Below are positions 35,239-44,774 of a DNA stretch of 64,000 nt, in pieces. Both the position numbers and the translations under genes were made by a program. A model generated the notes under the pieces. That model did no database searches and was not told the origin of the DNA. It was given only the letters and a program-made list of their open reading frames with translations. Source of the DNA: Methylobacterium sp. (GTDB lineage Bacteria > Pseudomonadota > Alphaproteobacteria > Rhizobiales > Beijerinckiaceae); NCBI GenBank assembly GCA_020253445.1, contig JADCBP010000005.1:806001-870000 (forward strand), in the 5' to 3' direction. The first letter of the stretch is position 1, and each line of letters begins with the position of its first letter.

Positions 35239-36210
35239 TTACTTTCGGAATTCGGCGAGGATCTTCTCGCCTTCCGCGCCGGCGCGCTTCGCCCATTCGG
35301 CGGCCATGGTCTCGCCGATCTTCTTCAATTCGGCCTTCATGGTGTCGGTGGGGGGAAGAACGTTGATGCCCTTTTCGGCCAGCGTCTTCTTGTGCGTGCC
35401 GTTGAGCTCCTCGCTCATCTTCCAGCCGCGATCCTCGGCTGCCTTGGCCGCGTTCTGGATGGCCGTCTTCACCTCATCGGGCAGGGCCGAATAGGCGCGC
35501 TTGTTCGCGATCACGATGTTCTGCGGCAGGAAGGCCTGCGTGTCGTAGAAGTATTTCAGGAAGTCCCAGGCCTGGCTGTCCACGCCCGTGGCCCCCGAGG
35601 TGATCATCGCGTCGAGCACGCCCGTGCGGAAGGCCTGCGCGATTTCCGGCACCTGGATGGTGGTTGGCACGGCCCCGATCAGTTCCGCGAAGCGCGCGGT
35701 GGCCGGGTTGAAGGAGCGGAACTTCGTGCCCTTGAGCTCCGCGAGCGCGGTGATCGGCTTCGCCGTGTAGACGCCCTGCGGCGGCCAGGCCACCGAATAA
35801 AGGAGCACGAGGCCCTGCTTGTCGAGCGTCTCCGCGAGCTGCGCGCGGGCCGCGTTGTAGAGCTTGCGGGCTTCCGCATAGGAGCCGACGAGGCCCGGCA
35901 CGGAATCAAACCCGAAAATCGCATTCTCGTTCGAGAGCACCGACACCAGCATTTCGGCCATCGGGACCTGACCCGACTGCACCGAACGCTTCATTTCCGG
36001 CATCTTCACGAGCGAACCGTTGGAATGCACGGTGATCGCGAGCTTGTTGCCGGATAGGCGCGCCACGTCTTCCACGAAGCTGCGCACGTTCTGCGTCTGG
36101 AAGGTGCCGTCGGAATAGCCGGTCGGCATATCCCACTTGGTCTGGGCGAAAGCGCCGGTCGCAAGCGCGGCAAAACCGGCCGCAGCGGTCATTCGGAGCA
36201 TTTGGTTCAT
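35239..36210 (-). CDS. dctP: TRAP transporter solute-binding protein (DctP)
   Basis: The 323-residue periplasmic protein has a signal peptide (to about residue 22, ending FAQ). TRAP-binding-protein motifs are YSDGTFQTQNVRSFVEDVARLSGNKLAITVHSNG, then ALAELKGTKFRSFNPATARFAELIGA, where the conserved arginine binds the carboxylate of the ligand. It supplies an organic acid to DctQM. It follows the cyclase-family gene by 60 bases. The ligand is probably a small carboxylate such as 5-oxoproline, judged from the neighbouring enzymes. Confidence 0.93.
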   Translation of the reverse strand: MNQMLRMTAAAGFAALATGAFAQTKWDMPTGYSDGTFQTQNVRSFVEDVARLSGNKLAITVHSNGSLVKMPEMKRSVQSGQVPMAEMLVSVLSNENAIFGFDSVPGLVGSYAEARKLYNAARAQLAETLDKQGLVLLYSVAWPPQGVYTAKPITALAELKGTKFRSFNPATARFAELIGAVPTTIQVPEIAQAFRTGVLDAMITSGATGVDSQAWDFLKYFYDTQAFLPQNIVIANKRAYSALPDEVKTAIQNAAKAAEDRGWKMSEELNGTHKKTLAEKGINVLPPTDTMKAELKKIGETMAAEWAKRAGAEGEKILAEFRK

Positions 36211-36270
36211 TGTGGTCTCCCTGTTGTGATCCCCGCGCCAGGCCGAGCCCGGCACCTCTCCCCGCGGATG

Positions 36271-37095
36271 TCAGAAGGCCGACATCCGCGAATTTCGTTT
36301 GTCCGTGATGAGCATGGCACCCGGCGCATGCGTGATCGCGAAGGCGGGCCTCGCTGCCGCGATCACCGCCTGCGGGGTGACGCCACAGGCCCAGAACACG
36401 GGAATTTCATCATTCTTCACCTCGACCGGGTCGCCATAATCCGGCTTGGCGAGGTTCTCAATGCCGATCAGCGCCGGGTCGCCGAGATGCACCGGCGCGC
36501 CATGCACTGCCGGGAAACGCGAGGTGATCTGGATCGCGCGGATGGCATCCGCCGGCTTCAGGGGGCGCATGGAAACCACCATCGGCCCGGCAAACGGCCC
36601 GGCCGGAGCGCAGGCGATGTTCGTGCGATACATCGCGACATTCGCGCCGCACGCCACATGACGCAGCGGAATTCCATCCTCCAGCAAGGCCTCCTCGAAG
36701 GAGAAGCTGCAGCCGATGACGAAGCTCACGAGATCATCGCGCCAATCGTCGCGAATATCGGGGACTTCCGAGACGAGTTCGCCATTCTTCCACACCCGAT
36801 AGCGGGGGAGGTCGGTGCGCAGGTCGATGGAGCTGCCCAGATCGGGCACGCGCGGCGAACCGGGCTCGGAAAGGCCGATCACCGGGCAGGGCCTGGGGTT
36901 CTGGTGCGCGAAGGCAAGAAAATCGCTCGCAAGGCCCTTCGGCAGGATCACGAGATTGCCCTGCACGAAACCCGGCGCGAGGCCCGATGTCGCACCCTGA
37001 TACCGCCCGGAACGGATCAGCATGCGCAATTCTTCGGGCGGAAGATCGCGGCCCGGCCGCCCGTTCGCTTCGGTGGTCTGCACCTGTGCGTTCAT
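36271..37095 (-). CDS. D-glutamate cyclase family putative hydro-lyase (DUF1445/YcsI)
   Basis: The 274-residue protein matches the DUF1445 family (YcsI, UPF0317; the same domain occurs in mammalian D-glutamate cyclase, which interconverts D-glutamate and 5-oxo-D-proline). Conserved parts are [65 protein letters not shown] and [10 protein letters not shown]. It heads the operon with dctPQM and marR, and its promoter lies between it and the 5-oxoprolinase gene. GGGAGGCGCAGG precedes the ATG. A role in 5-oxoproline or D-glutamate metabolism is inferred. Confidence 0.85.
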   Translation of the reverse strand: MNAQVQTTEANGRPGRDLPPEELRMLIRSGRYQGATSGLAPGFVQGNLVILPKGLASDFLAFAHQNPRPCPVIGLSEPGSPRVPDLGSSIDLRTDLPRYRVWKNGELVSEVPDIRDDWRDDLVSFVIGCSFSFEEALLEDGIPLRHVACGANVAMYRTNIACAPAGPFAGPMVVSMRPLKPADAIRAIQITSRFPAVHGAPVHLGDPALIGIENLAKPDYGDPVEVKNDEIPVFWACGVTPQAVIAAARPAFAITHAPGAMLITDKRNSRMSAF

Positions 37096-37204
37096 CCTGC
37101 GCCTCCCTGGTCAGAAAGGGGACCGGCCGGGGCTCCCAACCCCATCCCGCGCCTTTCTGCCCGCGCCTTTCCACCCGCGCCTTTCCGCGCCGGCTTCACA
37201 GAAG

Positions 37205-37219
37205 GTAAGGCTAACTTAC
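37205..37219. promoter_or_regulatory. Inverted repeat between the divergent TRAP and oxoprolinase operons
   Basis: GTAAG-GCTAA-CTTAC is a perfect 5-5-5 inverted repeat in an AT-rich stretch between the two divergent operons. It is a candidate operator for the nearby GntR or MarR protein. Confidence 0.5.
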
Positions 37220-37228
37220 AAAATCATC

Positions 37229-37256
37229 TTGTCAATAAAATATCGACGTTTTAAAT
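37229..37256 (+). promoter_or_regulatory. Putative promoter of the oxoprolinase gene
   Basis: TTGTCA (37229-37234) and TTAAAT (37251-37256) are 16 bases apart. Transcription would begin near 37263, downstream of the ATG at 37255, which supports the GTG start at 37297. Confidence 0.5.
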
Positions 37257-37296
37257 GCGAAATCGCAATACCATGAAAAGCGCAAGGGAGGCCTCC

Positions 37297-40200
37297 GTGG
37301 AAGCGAATGGCAGGGTCGATGGGCAGGGGGCCTGGGATTTCTGGATCGACCGGGGCGGCACCTTCACCGATGTGATCGGGCGTGACCCGGCCGGGAAACT
37401 TCATCAGAAGAAGATGTTGTCCGAGAATCCGCGCTCCTATCGCGACGCAGCCGTGCAGGGCATCCGCGAGCTGATCGGCCTCAGGCCCGGCGAGAAATTC
37501 CCGCATGGCGTGGTGCATGAAGTGCGCATGGGCACGACCGTTGCCACCAATGCGCTGCTCGAGCGGAAGGGCGAGCAGACCGTGCTCGTGACCACCAGGG
37601 GTTTCCGCGATGCCCTCGAACTCGGTTATCAGGCCCGGCCCGATATTTTCGCCAAGGAGATCGTGAAGCCCGAGCTTCTCTATTCCGATGTGATCGAGAT
37701 CGACGAGCGCGTCCTCGCCGACGGCATGGTGGAAAAGCCCCTCGATGAAGCCGCCGCCATGGCGGCGCTCAAGGCTTTGAAGGACAGGGGTGTTCAGGCC
37801 ATCGCCATCGTCTTCATGCATGCCTATCGCTATCCGGCGCATGAGAAGCGTGTCGCGGAAATCGCGCGCGGCATGGGCTTCCCGCAGGTATCGGTCAGCC
37901 ATGAGGTCTCCCCGCTGATCAAGCTGGTGGGGCGCGGCGATACCACAGTCGTGGACGCCTATCTGTCCCCCATCCTCGCGCGCTACGTCCGTCAGGTCGC
38001 GGAAGAACTCGATCTCGAGAATTCCGGTGCGCGCCTGATGTTCATGATGTCCTCGGGGGGGCTGACGGCGGCGGATCTCTTCCAGGGCAAGGATGCGATT
38101 CTCTCCGGCCCGGCCGGCGGCGTGGTGGCACTGGCCGAGACCGGCAGGTGCGCCGGTTTCAGCCATGTCATCGGTTTCGACATGGGGGGCACCTCGACCG
38201 ATGTCGCGCATTATGACGGCACCTTCGAGCGCGCCTTCGAGACGGAAGTGGCGGGCGTGCGCATGCGCGCCCCCATGATGCGCATCCACACGGTCGCGGC
38301 CGGCGGCGGTTCCATCCTGCATTATGACGGCGCGCGCTTCCGCGTCGGGCCGGATTCCGCCGGCGCCGATCCCGGCCCGGCCTGCTATCGCAATGGCGGC
38401 CCGCTCGCCGTGACGGATGCCAATGTGATGACCGGCAAGCTGATGCCGGAATTCTTCCCCGCGATCTTCGGCCCCAATCGCAGCGAGCCGCTGGATGTCG
38501 AGGCGGTGAAGAAGCGCTTCGCGGAACTCGTCGCCAAGGTTCCCGGCAAGAGTGCCGAGGAAATCGCCGATGGTTTCATTTCCATCGCGGTCGCCAATAT
38601 GGCCAATGCGATCAAGAAGATATCGGTCGAGCGCGGCTATGATGTCACGCGCTATGCCTTGAATTGCTTCGGCGGCGCGGGCGGTCAGCATGCCTGCCTC
38701 GTGGCGGATCAACTCGGCATGACGAAGATCCTCATCCACCCCTATTCCGGCCTCCTCTCGGCCTACGGGATGGGCCTCGCGGCGATCCGCTCGACGCGCC
38801 AGCTTGCGGTGGAAGTGCCGCTTGGCGGCGATGTCGGCAAACATGTCGCGCGCGCGCAGGCCACCATCGGCAACGAGGCCGTGGCCGAGGTCGAGGGGCA
38901 GGGGATTGCCCGCGACGCGATCGAACTCGTGACCGCCTTGCATCTGCGCTATGCCGGCACGGATAGCCCGATCGAGGTGGAATGGCGCGCGGGGGATGGT
39001 CCGCAGGCGCTGCGGGCGCGTTTCGAGGCCGCGCATCTCGCCCGCTTCGGCTTCATGGATTCAGCCAAGCCGATCGTCGTCGAGGCGATCCATGTGGAAG
39101 CCATCGGCGGCGGCTCCGGCCATGACGAGCCGAGCTTCGCCACCGCGAAGGACATGCCGGCACCGGAAAGGCCCGCGCGCTTCTTCAGCCAGGGGGCATG
39201 GCGCGCGGCGCAGGTCTACCTGCGCGCCAATCTGAAGCCTGGCATGAAATTCATGGGCCCGGCGATCCTGATCGAGCCGAACCAGACCATCGTGGTCGAG
39301 CAGGGCTGGGAAGCGGCGATCACGCCGAAGGACCATGTCGTGCTCGCCCGCAGGGAGGCGCTCGACCGCGTGAAGGCCATCGGTACCGAGGCTGATCCCG
39401 TGCTGCTCGAGATCTTCAACAACCTCTTCATGTCCATCGCGGAGCAGATGGGCGTGGCGCTCCAGAACACGGCCTATTCCGTGAACATCAAGGAGCGGCT
39501 CGATTTCTCCTGCGCGGTCTTCGACCAGGAGGGGCGACTCGTGGCGAATGCGCCGCACATGCCGGTGCATCTCGGCTCGATGGATCGCTCCGTCGAGGCG
39601 ATCATCAAGGGCAATGCCGATATCAGGCCGGGTGATGTTTACGCGATCAACGCGCCCTATAATGGCGGCACGCATCTGCCGGATATCACGGTCTGCACGC
39701 CGGTTTTCGATGATGCCGGCAAGACGCTGCTCTTCTGGGTCGCCTCGCGCGGGCATCACGCGGATATCGGCGGCATCGCGCCGGGCTCGATGTCGCCGCT
39801 CGCGGTGAATATCGAGGAGGAGGGCGTCTATATCGACAATTTCAAGCTCGTGGATGAAGGCGAGTTCCGCGAGGAGGCGCTGGTGAAGCTCCTGACCGGC
39901 GCGAAATATCCGGTGCGCAACATCGTCCAGAACATCAACGACCTGAAGGCGCAGATCGCGGCCAACGCGAAGGGTGTCGCCGAACTTGAAAAGATGATCG
40001 ACGGCTTCGGTCTTTCTGTCGTGCAGGCCTATATGGGCCATGTGCAGGACAATGCCGCCGAAAGCGTGCGCCGCGTGCTGGCGCGGCTCCATGACGCCGT
40101 CTTCGAATACGAGATGGACCAGGGCTGCAAGGTGAAGGTGAAGATCACGGTGGATCGGGAAAAAAGGGAAGCGACCGTCGATTTCACCGGCACCTCGCCG

Positions 40201-40917
40201 CAGCGCAGCGACAATTTCAACGCGCCCGAACCGGTGACGCGCGCGGCGGTGCTCTATGTCTTCCGCGTGATGGTGGAAGACAGCATCCCGATGAATGCGG
40301 GCTGCCTCCGGCCCATCAAGGTCATCGTGCCGGAAGGCTCGATGCTCTCGCCGCGTTATCCGGCGGCGGTGGTCGCGGGCAATGTGGAGGTGAGCCAGGC
40401 CGTCACGAACTGCCTGTTCGGCGCGCTCGGCGCGATGGCGGCCGCGCAGGGCACCATGAACAATCTCACCTTCGGCAATGCGAAATACCAGTATTACGAG
40501 ACGATCTGCTCCGGTTCCCCGGCCGGTCCGGGCTGGCATGGCACGCCGGGCGTGCATACCCACATGACCAATTCGCGGCTGACGGACCCGGAGATTCTCG
40601 AACTGCGGTTTCCCGTGGTGCTGGAGGATTTCCACATCCGGCGCGGCTCGGGCGGCAAGGGCCGGTTCCGGGGCGGCGACGGCACGCATCGCCAGATCCG
40701 CTTCCTCGAGGAGATGGATTGCGCGCTGCTCTCCGGGCACCGGCGCGTGCCGCCCTTCGGCCTGAACGGTGGCGAGAGCGGGCAGGTCGGCCAGAACCTC
40801 GTGCGTCGCCAGGATGGCCGGGTCGAAATCCTCAAAGGTTGCGACCAGACGGTGCTGAAGCCCGGCGAGGCGATCATCATCATCCCGCCCACGCCGGGAG
40901 GATATGGCCGGGCCTGA
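37297..40917 (+). CDS. 5-oxoprolinase / hydantoinase (fused HyuA-HyuB, OplAH type)
   Basis: The 1206-residue enzyme joins both halves of the hydantoinase/oxoprolinase family. The ATP-binding HyuA half runs to about residue 690 ([42 protein letters not shown]). The HyuB half starts near residue 702 ([49 protein letters not shown]). Eukaryotic and some bacterial OplAH enzymes of this form hydrolyse 5-oxo-L-proline to glutamate with ATP. The GTG at 37297 is chosen because GGGAGG lies 5 bases upstream; ATGs at 37255 and 37273 are alternatives. It is divergent from the cyclase/TRAP operon. A hydantoin substrate is not excluded. Confidence 0.92.
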   Translation: MEANGRVDGQGAWDFWIDRGGTFTDVIGRDPAGKLHQKKMLSENPRSYRDAAVQGIRELIGLRPGEKFPHGVVHEVRMGTTVATNALLERKGEQTVLVTTRGFRDALELGYQARPDIFAKEIVKPELLYSDVIEIDERVLADGMVEKPLDEAAAMAALKALKDRGVQAIAIVFMHAYRYPAHEKRVAEIARGMGFPQVSVSHEVSPLIKLVGRGDTTVVDAYLSPILARYVRQVAEELDLENSGARLMFMMSSGGLTAADLFQGKDAILSGPAGGVVALAETGRCAGFSHVIGFDMGGTSTDVAHYDGTFERAFETEVAGVRMRAPMMRIHTVAAGGGSILHYDGARFRVGPDSAGADPGPACYRNGGPLAVTDANVMTGKLMPEFFPAIFGPNRSEPLDVEAVKKRFAELVAKVPGKSAEEIADGFISIAVANMANAIKKISVERGYDVTRYALNCFGGAGGQHACLVADQLGMTKILIHPYSGLLSAYGMGLAAIRSTRQLAVEVPLGGDVGKHVARAQATIGNEAVAEVEGQGIARDAIELVTALHLRYAGTDSPIEVEWRAGDGPQALRARFEAAHLARFGFMDSAKPIVVEAIHVEAIGGGSGHDEPSFATAKDMPAPERPARFFSQGAWRAAQVYLRANLKPGMKFMGPAILIEPNQTIVVEQGWEAAITPKDHVVLARREALDRVKAIGTEADPVLLEIFNNLFMSIAEQMGVALQNTAYSVNIKERLDFSCAVFDQEGRLVANAPHMPVHLGSMDRSVEAIIKGNADIRPGDVYAINAPYNGGTHLPDITVCTPVFDDAGKTLLFWVASRGHHADIGGIAPGSMSPLAVNIEEEGVYIDNFKLVDEGEFREEALVKLLTGAKYPVRNIVQNINDLKAQIAANAKGVAELEKMIDGFGLSVVQAYMGHVQDNAAESVRRVLARLHDAVFEYEMDQGCKVKVKITVDREKREATVDFTGTSPQRSDNFNAPEPVTRAAVLYVFRVMVEDSIPMNAGCLRPIKVIVPEGSMLSPRYPAAVVAGNVEVSQAVTNCLFGALGAMAAAQGTMNNLTFGNAKYQYYETICSGSPAGPGWHGTPGVHTHMTNSRLTDPEILELRFPVVLEDFHIRRGSGGKGRFRGGDGTHRQIRFLEEMDCALLSGHRRVPPFGLNGGESGQVGQNLVRRQDGRVEILKGCDQTVLKPGEAIIIIPPTPGGYGRA

Positions 40918-41016
40918 TCCCGGGGGGCAAAGGACCGGCAATCAAAAGAGCAACCTTAAGTTGAAATTCACCAATCGGCTCCAGGGTGGGCTCCTTCCCG
41001 TTCCGGAGCCCGAACC

Positions 41017-42384
41017 ATGACCAAGGCGCATCTTCCGCTTCCCTCCACCACCAAGGATGACCCGACCTGGAGCCTGACCTACAACCAGGTGGATGACCGG
41101 CTCCGACAGGTTCTCGGCGCGGGGAAGGCGGAAGTGATGGCCGCCCTGCAGGATGCTCTCGCTGATTTCTACACGCATATGCGCAGATTTCCGCAGACGA
41201 GCGCAGCCTTCTCGGGCGAAGACAGCATGACCCGCGCGCGCGGGGCGCAGCTGCGGCACTGGGATCTGATTACCGATGCGAAGTTCGACCATGCCTATTT
41301 CGCTTCCGCCGAGCGAATCGGTTCCACGCATTACCGTCTCGGCATTTCCGTCAGCTCCTATATCGGAGCCTACCGGCACGTGCTGATCGGCATTGTGGGC
41401 CGGCTGTTGAAGGGCTCATGGCGTGATCGCCTCCGGCGCAAGCAGCGCACGGAACTGATCGAGGCGCTGCTCACGGTGGCCTTCTTCGACATGGATCGGG
41501 TGCTGCATGCCTTCATCGGGCTGATCGAGGAGGATCGCCGCGTGGCCGCCCGCAAGATCGCCGAGAATCTCGATGCCGAGATCCAGCCGATCGTGAAGCG
41601 TCTCGCGGAAGCCGGCGAGCTTCTCACCGAGCACGCCGCCGCCATGTCCGCTCTCGCGAACGAGACCACCCATCGCTCGACCTCGATCGCGGCTTCCACC
41701 GAGCAATCCTCGCTCAATGTCCAGTCGGTCGCCTCCGCCGCCGAGGAGCTGGCCGTCTCGGTGGAGGATGTCGCGCGCCAGGCCGAGGATGCCGCGCATT
41801 CGGCGGAAAACGCCTCGGGTTCCATGGATTCCGCAGCGGATCGCGTGCGGCGCCTGCTGGCTGCGACGCGGGAGATCAACGAGGTGGTGAACCTCATCGA
41901 GCGCATCGCCAGCCAGACGAACCTGCTCGCGCTGAACGCCACCATCGAGGCCGCGCGAGCGGGCGAGGCGGGGAGGGGGTTCTCGGTGGTCGCGGCGGAG
42001 GTGAAGGAACTCTCGCGCCAGACCGCCCAGGCGACCTCGGACATCGTGACCCGGATCAACGGAATCCTGAGTTCGACAGATGATGCCGCCAATTCCATCC
42101 AGCAGGTCAGCGGTCTCATCCAGCAGCTCAGCCATACCGCCCAGACCATTTCCGCCGCAGTGGAGCAGCAGAAACTCGCCACGGACGGCATCGCGCGGAA
42201 TGTGATGGAAGCCTCCAGCGGCGCCCAGGATGTGGCAAGCAACATCACGTTCATCGCCAGCCGCAACGCCGACGTGAAGAACCGGGCGGACAGCCTGCTC
42301 GACACCGCGCAGGAGCTGCAGCGCTCCACCGGAACCATGCAGGACGAGCTGCGGCGCTTTCTCGACCGGCTCCGTGCCGCCTGA
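41017..42384 (+). CDS. Globin-coupled soluble chemoreceptor (HemAT-like)
   Basis: The 455-residue protein has no membrane helix. Residues 20-180 form a protoglobin-type sensor, with His105 ([21 protein letters not shown]) as the likely heme ligand. From about residue 190 a chemoreceptor signalling domain follows, with the tip [40 protein letters not shown]. It probably senses oxygen and signals to CheA from the cytoplasm. It is monocistronic, 100 bases after the oxoprolinase gene, with no che genes near. Confidence 0.93.
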   Translation: MTKAHLPLPSTTKDDPTWSLTYNQVDDRLRQVLGAGKAEVMAALQDALADFYTHMRRFPQTSAAFSGEDSMTRARGAQLRHWDLITDAKFDHAYFASAERIGSTHYRLGISVSSYIGAYRHVLIGIVGRLLKGSWRDRLRRKQRTELIEALLTVAFFDMDRVLHAFIGLIEEDRRVAARKIAENLDAEIQPIVKRLAEAGELLTEHAAAMSALANETTHRSTSIAASTEQSSLNVQSVASAAEELAVSVEDVARQAEDAAHSAENASGSMDSAADRVRRLLAATREINEVVNLIERIASQTNLLALNATIEAARAGEAGRGFSVVAAEVKELSRQTAQATSDIVTRINGILSSTDDAANSIQQVSGLIQQLSHTAQTISAAVEQQKLATDGIARNVMEASSGAQDVASNITFIASRNADVKNRADSLLDTAQELQRSTGTMQDELRRFLDRLRAA

Positions 42385-42562
42385 TCCGCCCTGCAAGAAG
42401 GCTACCCTACCCCGCGCCCGTGCCGGGTAACCCGTGGAAGAGAAGCGGATGGCGCGCGCATTCGGCATGGCCGGCGCGCTCATCGAACATTGCGGTGCCT
42501 TCGGGATGCCGGGCGCCAGCCCTTCCGTATCGGAGCGCGTGGCGGAAACCGTACCGGTCGGT

Positions 42563-43003
42563 TCACCAGCTGCCCGTGTTCGGCATGCTCGCCCAGGGTT
42601 CGGCGACCGGCAGGCTCTCGCCCTTCTGCAGCAGCTCGATCGAGATCCCGTCCGGGCTCTTCACGAAGGCCATGCGGCCCTCGCGCGGCGGGCGCAGGAT
42701 GGTGATGCCCTGCTTCTGCAAATGCGCGCAGGTGTCGTAGATGTTGTCCACGCGATAGGCGAGATGGCCGAAATTGCGCCCGCCCCGGTATTCCTCGTCA
42801 TCCCAGTTGAAGGTGAGTTCCACCTCTTTCGAGCGATGCGCCCTGGCATGCTCCACATCGCCGGGTGCCGCGAGGAAGATGAGCGTGTAGCGGCCCTTCT
42901 CGCTTTCGGTGCGCCGCGTTTCCACAAGGCCCAGACCATCGCAGAAGAATTTCAGGCTCTCCTCGATGTTGCGGATTCGGATCATCGTGTGCAGGTATTC
43001 CAA
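42563..43003 (-). CDS. gloA: Glyoxalase I (lactoylglutathione lyase)
   Basis: The 146-residue product carries all four metal ligands of bacterial GlxI: His5, Glu62, His80 and Glu123 (HTMIRIRN, VELTFNW, FGHLAYRV, GISIELLQK). It converts the methylglyoxal-glutathione adduct to S-lactoylglutathione. The gene is divergent from the palindrome-rich promoter at 43.1 kb and reads away from the AT-rich island. A -35 TTGTCA and -10 ATAATT, 17 bases apart, lie at 43110-43082 on this strand. Confidence 0.92.
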   Translation of the reverse strand: MEYLHTMIRIRNIEESLKFFCDGLGLVETRRTESEKGRYTLIFLAAPGDVEHARAHRSKEVELTFNWDDEEYRGGRNFGHLAYRVDNIYDTCAHLQKQGITILRPPREGRMAFVKSPDGISIELLQKGESLPVAEPWASMPNTGSW

Positions 43004-43081
43004 TGCTGCATTCCTTTGTGGTTTATTGTTTTTTTCAATGGCTTAGATATTACTTTACCACGCATCTCCCACGCAGCAAAG

Positions 43082-43132
43082 AATTATCCTCGTAAGATAA
43101 TTGTTGACAATAAATTAGGATTATGATCCTAT
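43082..43132. promoter_or_regulatory. Palindrome-rich divergent promoter region
   Basis: On the + strand TTGACA (43104-43109) is 17 bases from TCCTAT (43127-43132). Between them is the inverted repeat TAGGAT-TATG-ATCCTA (43116-43131). Upstream is a second one, AATTATC-N7-GATAATT (43082-43102). The same DNA gives a TTGTCA/ATAATT promoter towards gloA. The palindromes overlap promoter elements of both directions, as expected for repressor operators. Confidence 0.55.
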
Positions 43133-43137
43133 TCACC

Positions 43138-43195
43138 AAGATTTTTTTTGCAAGAGGGGATCTGTCCGTGGCCGCTCATAAAGCGGCCATTTTTT
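43138..43195 (+). ncRNA. Candidate small RNA ending at an intrinsic terminator
   Basis: The predicted + strand promoter would start transcription near 43138. Only about 58 bases later TGGCCGCT (43169-43176) pairs with AGCGGCCA (43182-43189), followed by six T (43190-43195). No + strand gene lies upstream, and the following gene is on the other strand, so the terminator has no other obvious user. No open frame of any length fits. Confidence 0.45.
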
Positions 43196-43211
43196 GTTAC
43201 TTTGGCGCAAA

Positions 43212-43640
43212 CTAATAGCCCTTTAGAACGCCAGTTGCCTTATCATTAAGAAATTCTGCTACTTCTCGCTGAAGAGCCAGCTTTGCCTTTTGTTCTGGCG
43301 TTTTGGCAAAAGCATTATATTCATGGGCATTAATCATGAAAAAGAAATACTCCGCTTCTGGGACTAGCTTATTTGGTATAAGGCTTTCAAGCGTATAGCC
43401 TTTAGACAATGCATATTTCTGCCATACACTTTCACGATTAGAGTAATTATATTCCTCAACTTCGGTTATAAGCTCCCAGTCGATGTCATCATAAGTGGCC
43501 TGCCAAATTGATAGGCATGCTTCATCAAAGGCAGCGTTGATTTCATCACCGATGATAGGCCGCCCTTGATCTAGATCGTGTTGCCTTCGCGTCAGGCGCT
43601 GACAGTGGTCGACGATCTTCACAAGCGGGCGGTTCTGCAT
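43212..43640 (-). CDS. Hypothetical protein in an AT-rich island
   Basis: The ATG at 43640 has GGAG 9 bases upstream and starts MQNRPLVKIVDHCQRL (142 residues). The product is acidic and soluble, with aromatic-rich stretches (YDDIDWELITEVEEYNYSNRESVWQKYAL and PEAEYFFFMINAHEYNAFAKTPEQKAKLALQREV). No family is recognised. Its GC content is far below that of the neighbours, a sign of transfer. It lies alone between gloA and eda. Confidence 0.65.
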   Translation of the reverse strand: MQNRPLVKIVDHCQRLTRRQHDLDQGRPIIGDEINAAFDEACLSIWQATYDDIDWELITEVEEYNYSNRESVWQKYALSKGYTLESLIPNKLVPEAEYFFFMINAHEYNAFAKTPEQKAKLALQREVAEFLNDKATGVLKGY

Positions 43641-44021
43641 GCAGGTCGGCTCCAATTGGGAACGGCAACAGCCTTTGTTATCTCGCTTTGCAACAAAGCT
43701 CTTCAGGTCACACGCAAGTCACACGCAAATTGTGCAACGGTACGCACCGTTCTTCACTTTAGAGCCAAGTATGCGGCACAAAAAACCCCGTTTTCCCTGT
43801 TGTAGAGCGCAATCCACCGCTAAACTGCACCGTGTGGAGGTATTCCATGGCGGCGCTCCGGATGAGATTGGCTTTTTCATATGGTGCCTGACACCGCCCG
43901 GGGGCAAGGCGGCGGAGGCGACAAATGCCCTGAAACCGTAAGTAGGAAACAAAAAATATGATGATTTTTTCCTACATAGGTGCTATCCTGATTTTCGGGC
44001 GGGCTAACTCCCGCGCCCGCC
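43641..44021. other. Non-coding remainder of the AT-rich island
   Basis: No gene is supported in these bases. A CACACGCAAGTCACACGCAA direct repeat (around 43710-43730) and two hairpins (43942-43975 and 43997-44022) are the only structure. An in-frame stretch near 43855-43941 (GGAPDEIGFFIWCLTPPGGK) may be a remnant of a lost gene. Confidence 0.4.
43942..43975. repeat. Long AT-rich hairpin
   Basis: GTAGG (43942-43946) pairs with CCTAC (43971-43975), and inside AAAAAAT (43951-43957) pairs with ATTTTTT (43964-43970) around ATGATG, leaving a 4-base bulge. It could be a terminator, protein site or remnant of an element end. Confidence 0.55.
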
Positions 44022-44022
44022 C
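43997..44022 (+). terminator. GC-rich hairpin upstream of eda
   Basis: GGGCGGG (43997-44003) pairs with CCCGCCC (44016-44022) over a 12-base loop. AACCG and a six-T run follow, so it may be an inefficient terminator or attenuator ahead of the aldolase gene. Confidence 0.4.
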
Positions 44023-44080
44023 AACCGTTTTTTGCCAACCGCTTTTCTGCCAACCGCTTTCCTGCCAACCGTTTTCTTGC
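44022..44080. repeat. 15-bp tandem repeat (four units) directly upstream of eda
   Basis: Units CAACCGTTTTTTGC (14 bases), CAACCGCTTTTCTGC, CAACCGCTTTCCTGC and CAACCGTTTTCTTGC follow each other without gaps and end 1 base before the TGGAG ribosome site of eda. Copy-number change would alter the leader length. Confidence 0.8.
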
Positions 44081-44090
44081 TGGAGTGACC

Positions 44091-44729
44091 ATGCCGCGCC
44101 CCCTTTTCGCGCCCTTGCTCGGTGAAGCGCGCGTCATCCCGGTTCTCGCGATCGACCATCTGGAGGAGGCCGTGCCGCTGGCGCGCGCCCTGCATGCAGG
44201 TGGTCTGGGTGTCATCGAGGTCACCTTGCGCACGCCGGTCGCGCTGGCTGCCTGCGCGGCCATTGCGAGGGAATGCCCGGATGTCGTGCTCGGCATCGGC
44301 ACCATTCTCACGCCCGAACAGGTGAAGCAGGCGGTGGATGTCGGCGCGCGGTTTCTCGTTACCCCCGGCACCAGCGAGAGGCTGGGCCGTGCCTTGGCGG
44401 ATCAGGGCATCGCGGCGCTTCCTGGTGCTGGCACGCTTTCCGAAATGGTGGCGCTGATGGAGATGGGCTTCCGGGAGATGAAATTCTTTCCCGCCGAAGC
44501 CGCGGGCGGCCGCGATTACCTGAAATCCGTCGCGGGGCCCATTTCCGAACTGCGATTCTGCCCGACGGGCGGCATCACGCCCGCCAATGCGCCGGATTAT
44601 CTCGCGCTTCCCAACGTGATGTGCGTCGGTGGTTCGTGGGTTGTGCCCAGGGCGGCGCTGGCGAACCGCGATTGGGCCGAGATCACGCGCCTCTCGACAG
44701 AAGCGGCGGCCCTGCGCGCCCGCGCCTGA
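44091..44729 (+). CDS. eda: KHG/KDPG aldolase
   Basis: The 212-residue product has the class I aldolase features: RVIPVLAIDHLEEAV, GLGVIEVTLRTPVAL (Glu), VLGIGTILTPEQVKQAVDVGARFLVTPG, and the Schiff-base lysine in REMKFFPAEAAGG. It splits 2-keto-3-deoxy-6-phosphogluconate into pyruvate and glyceraldehyde 3-phosphate (Entner-Doudoroff) and also cleaves 4-hydroxy-2-oxoglutarate. TGGAG precedes the ATG by 5 bases. The edd gene is not adjacent. Confidence 0.94.
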   Translation: MPRPLFAPLLGEARVIPVLAIDHLEEAVPLARALHAGGLGVIEVTLRTPVALAACAAIARECPDVVLGIGTILTPEQVKQAVDVGARFLVTPGTSERLGRALADQGIAALPGAGTLSEMVALMEMGFREMKFFPAEAAGGRDYLKSVAGPISELRFCPTGGITPANAPDYLALPNVMCVGGSWVVPRAALANRDWAEITRLSTEAAALRARA

Positions 44730-44774
44730 TGCCGGGGGCTTGAATGCCTGGCTCGCGCGATCAACAATCGGGGC

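Noticed and set aside
37216-40941. 606- and 626-residue - strand open frames over the oxoprolinase gene
   Set aside because: Antisense shadows; the + strand protein has continuous recognisable domains throughout.
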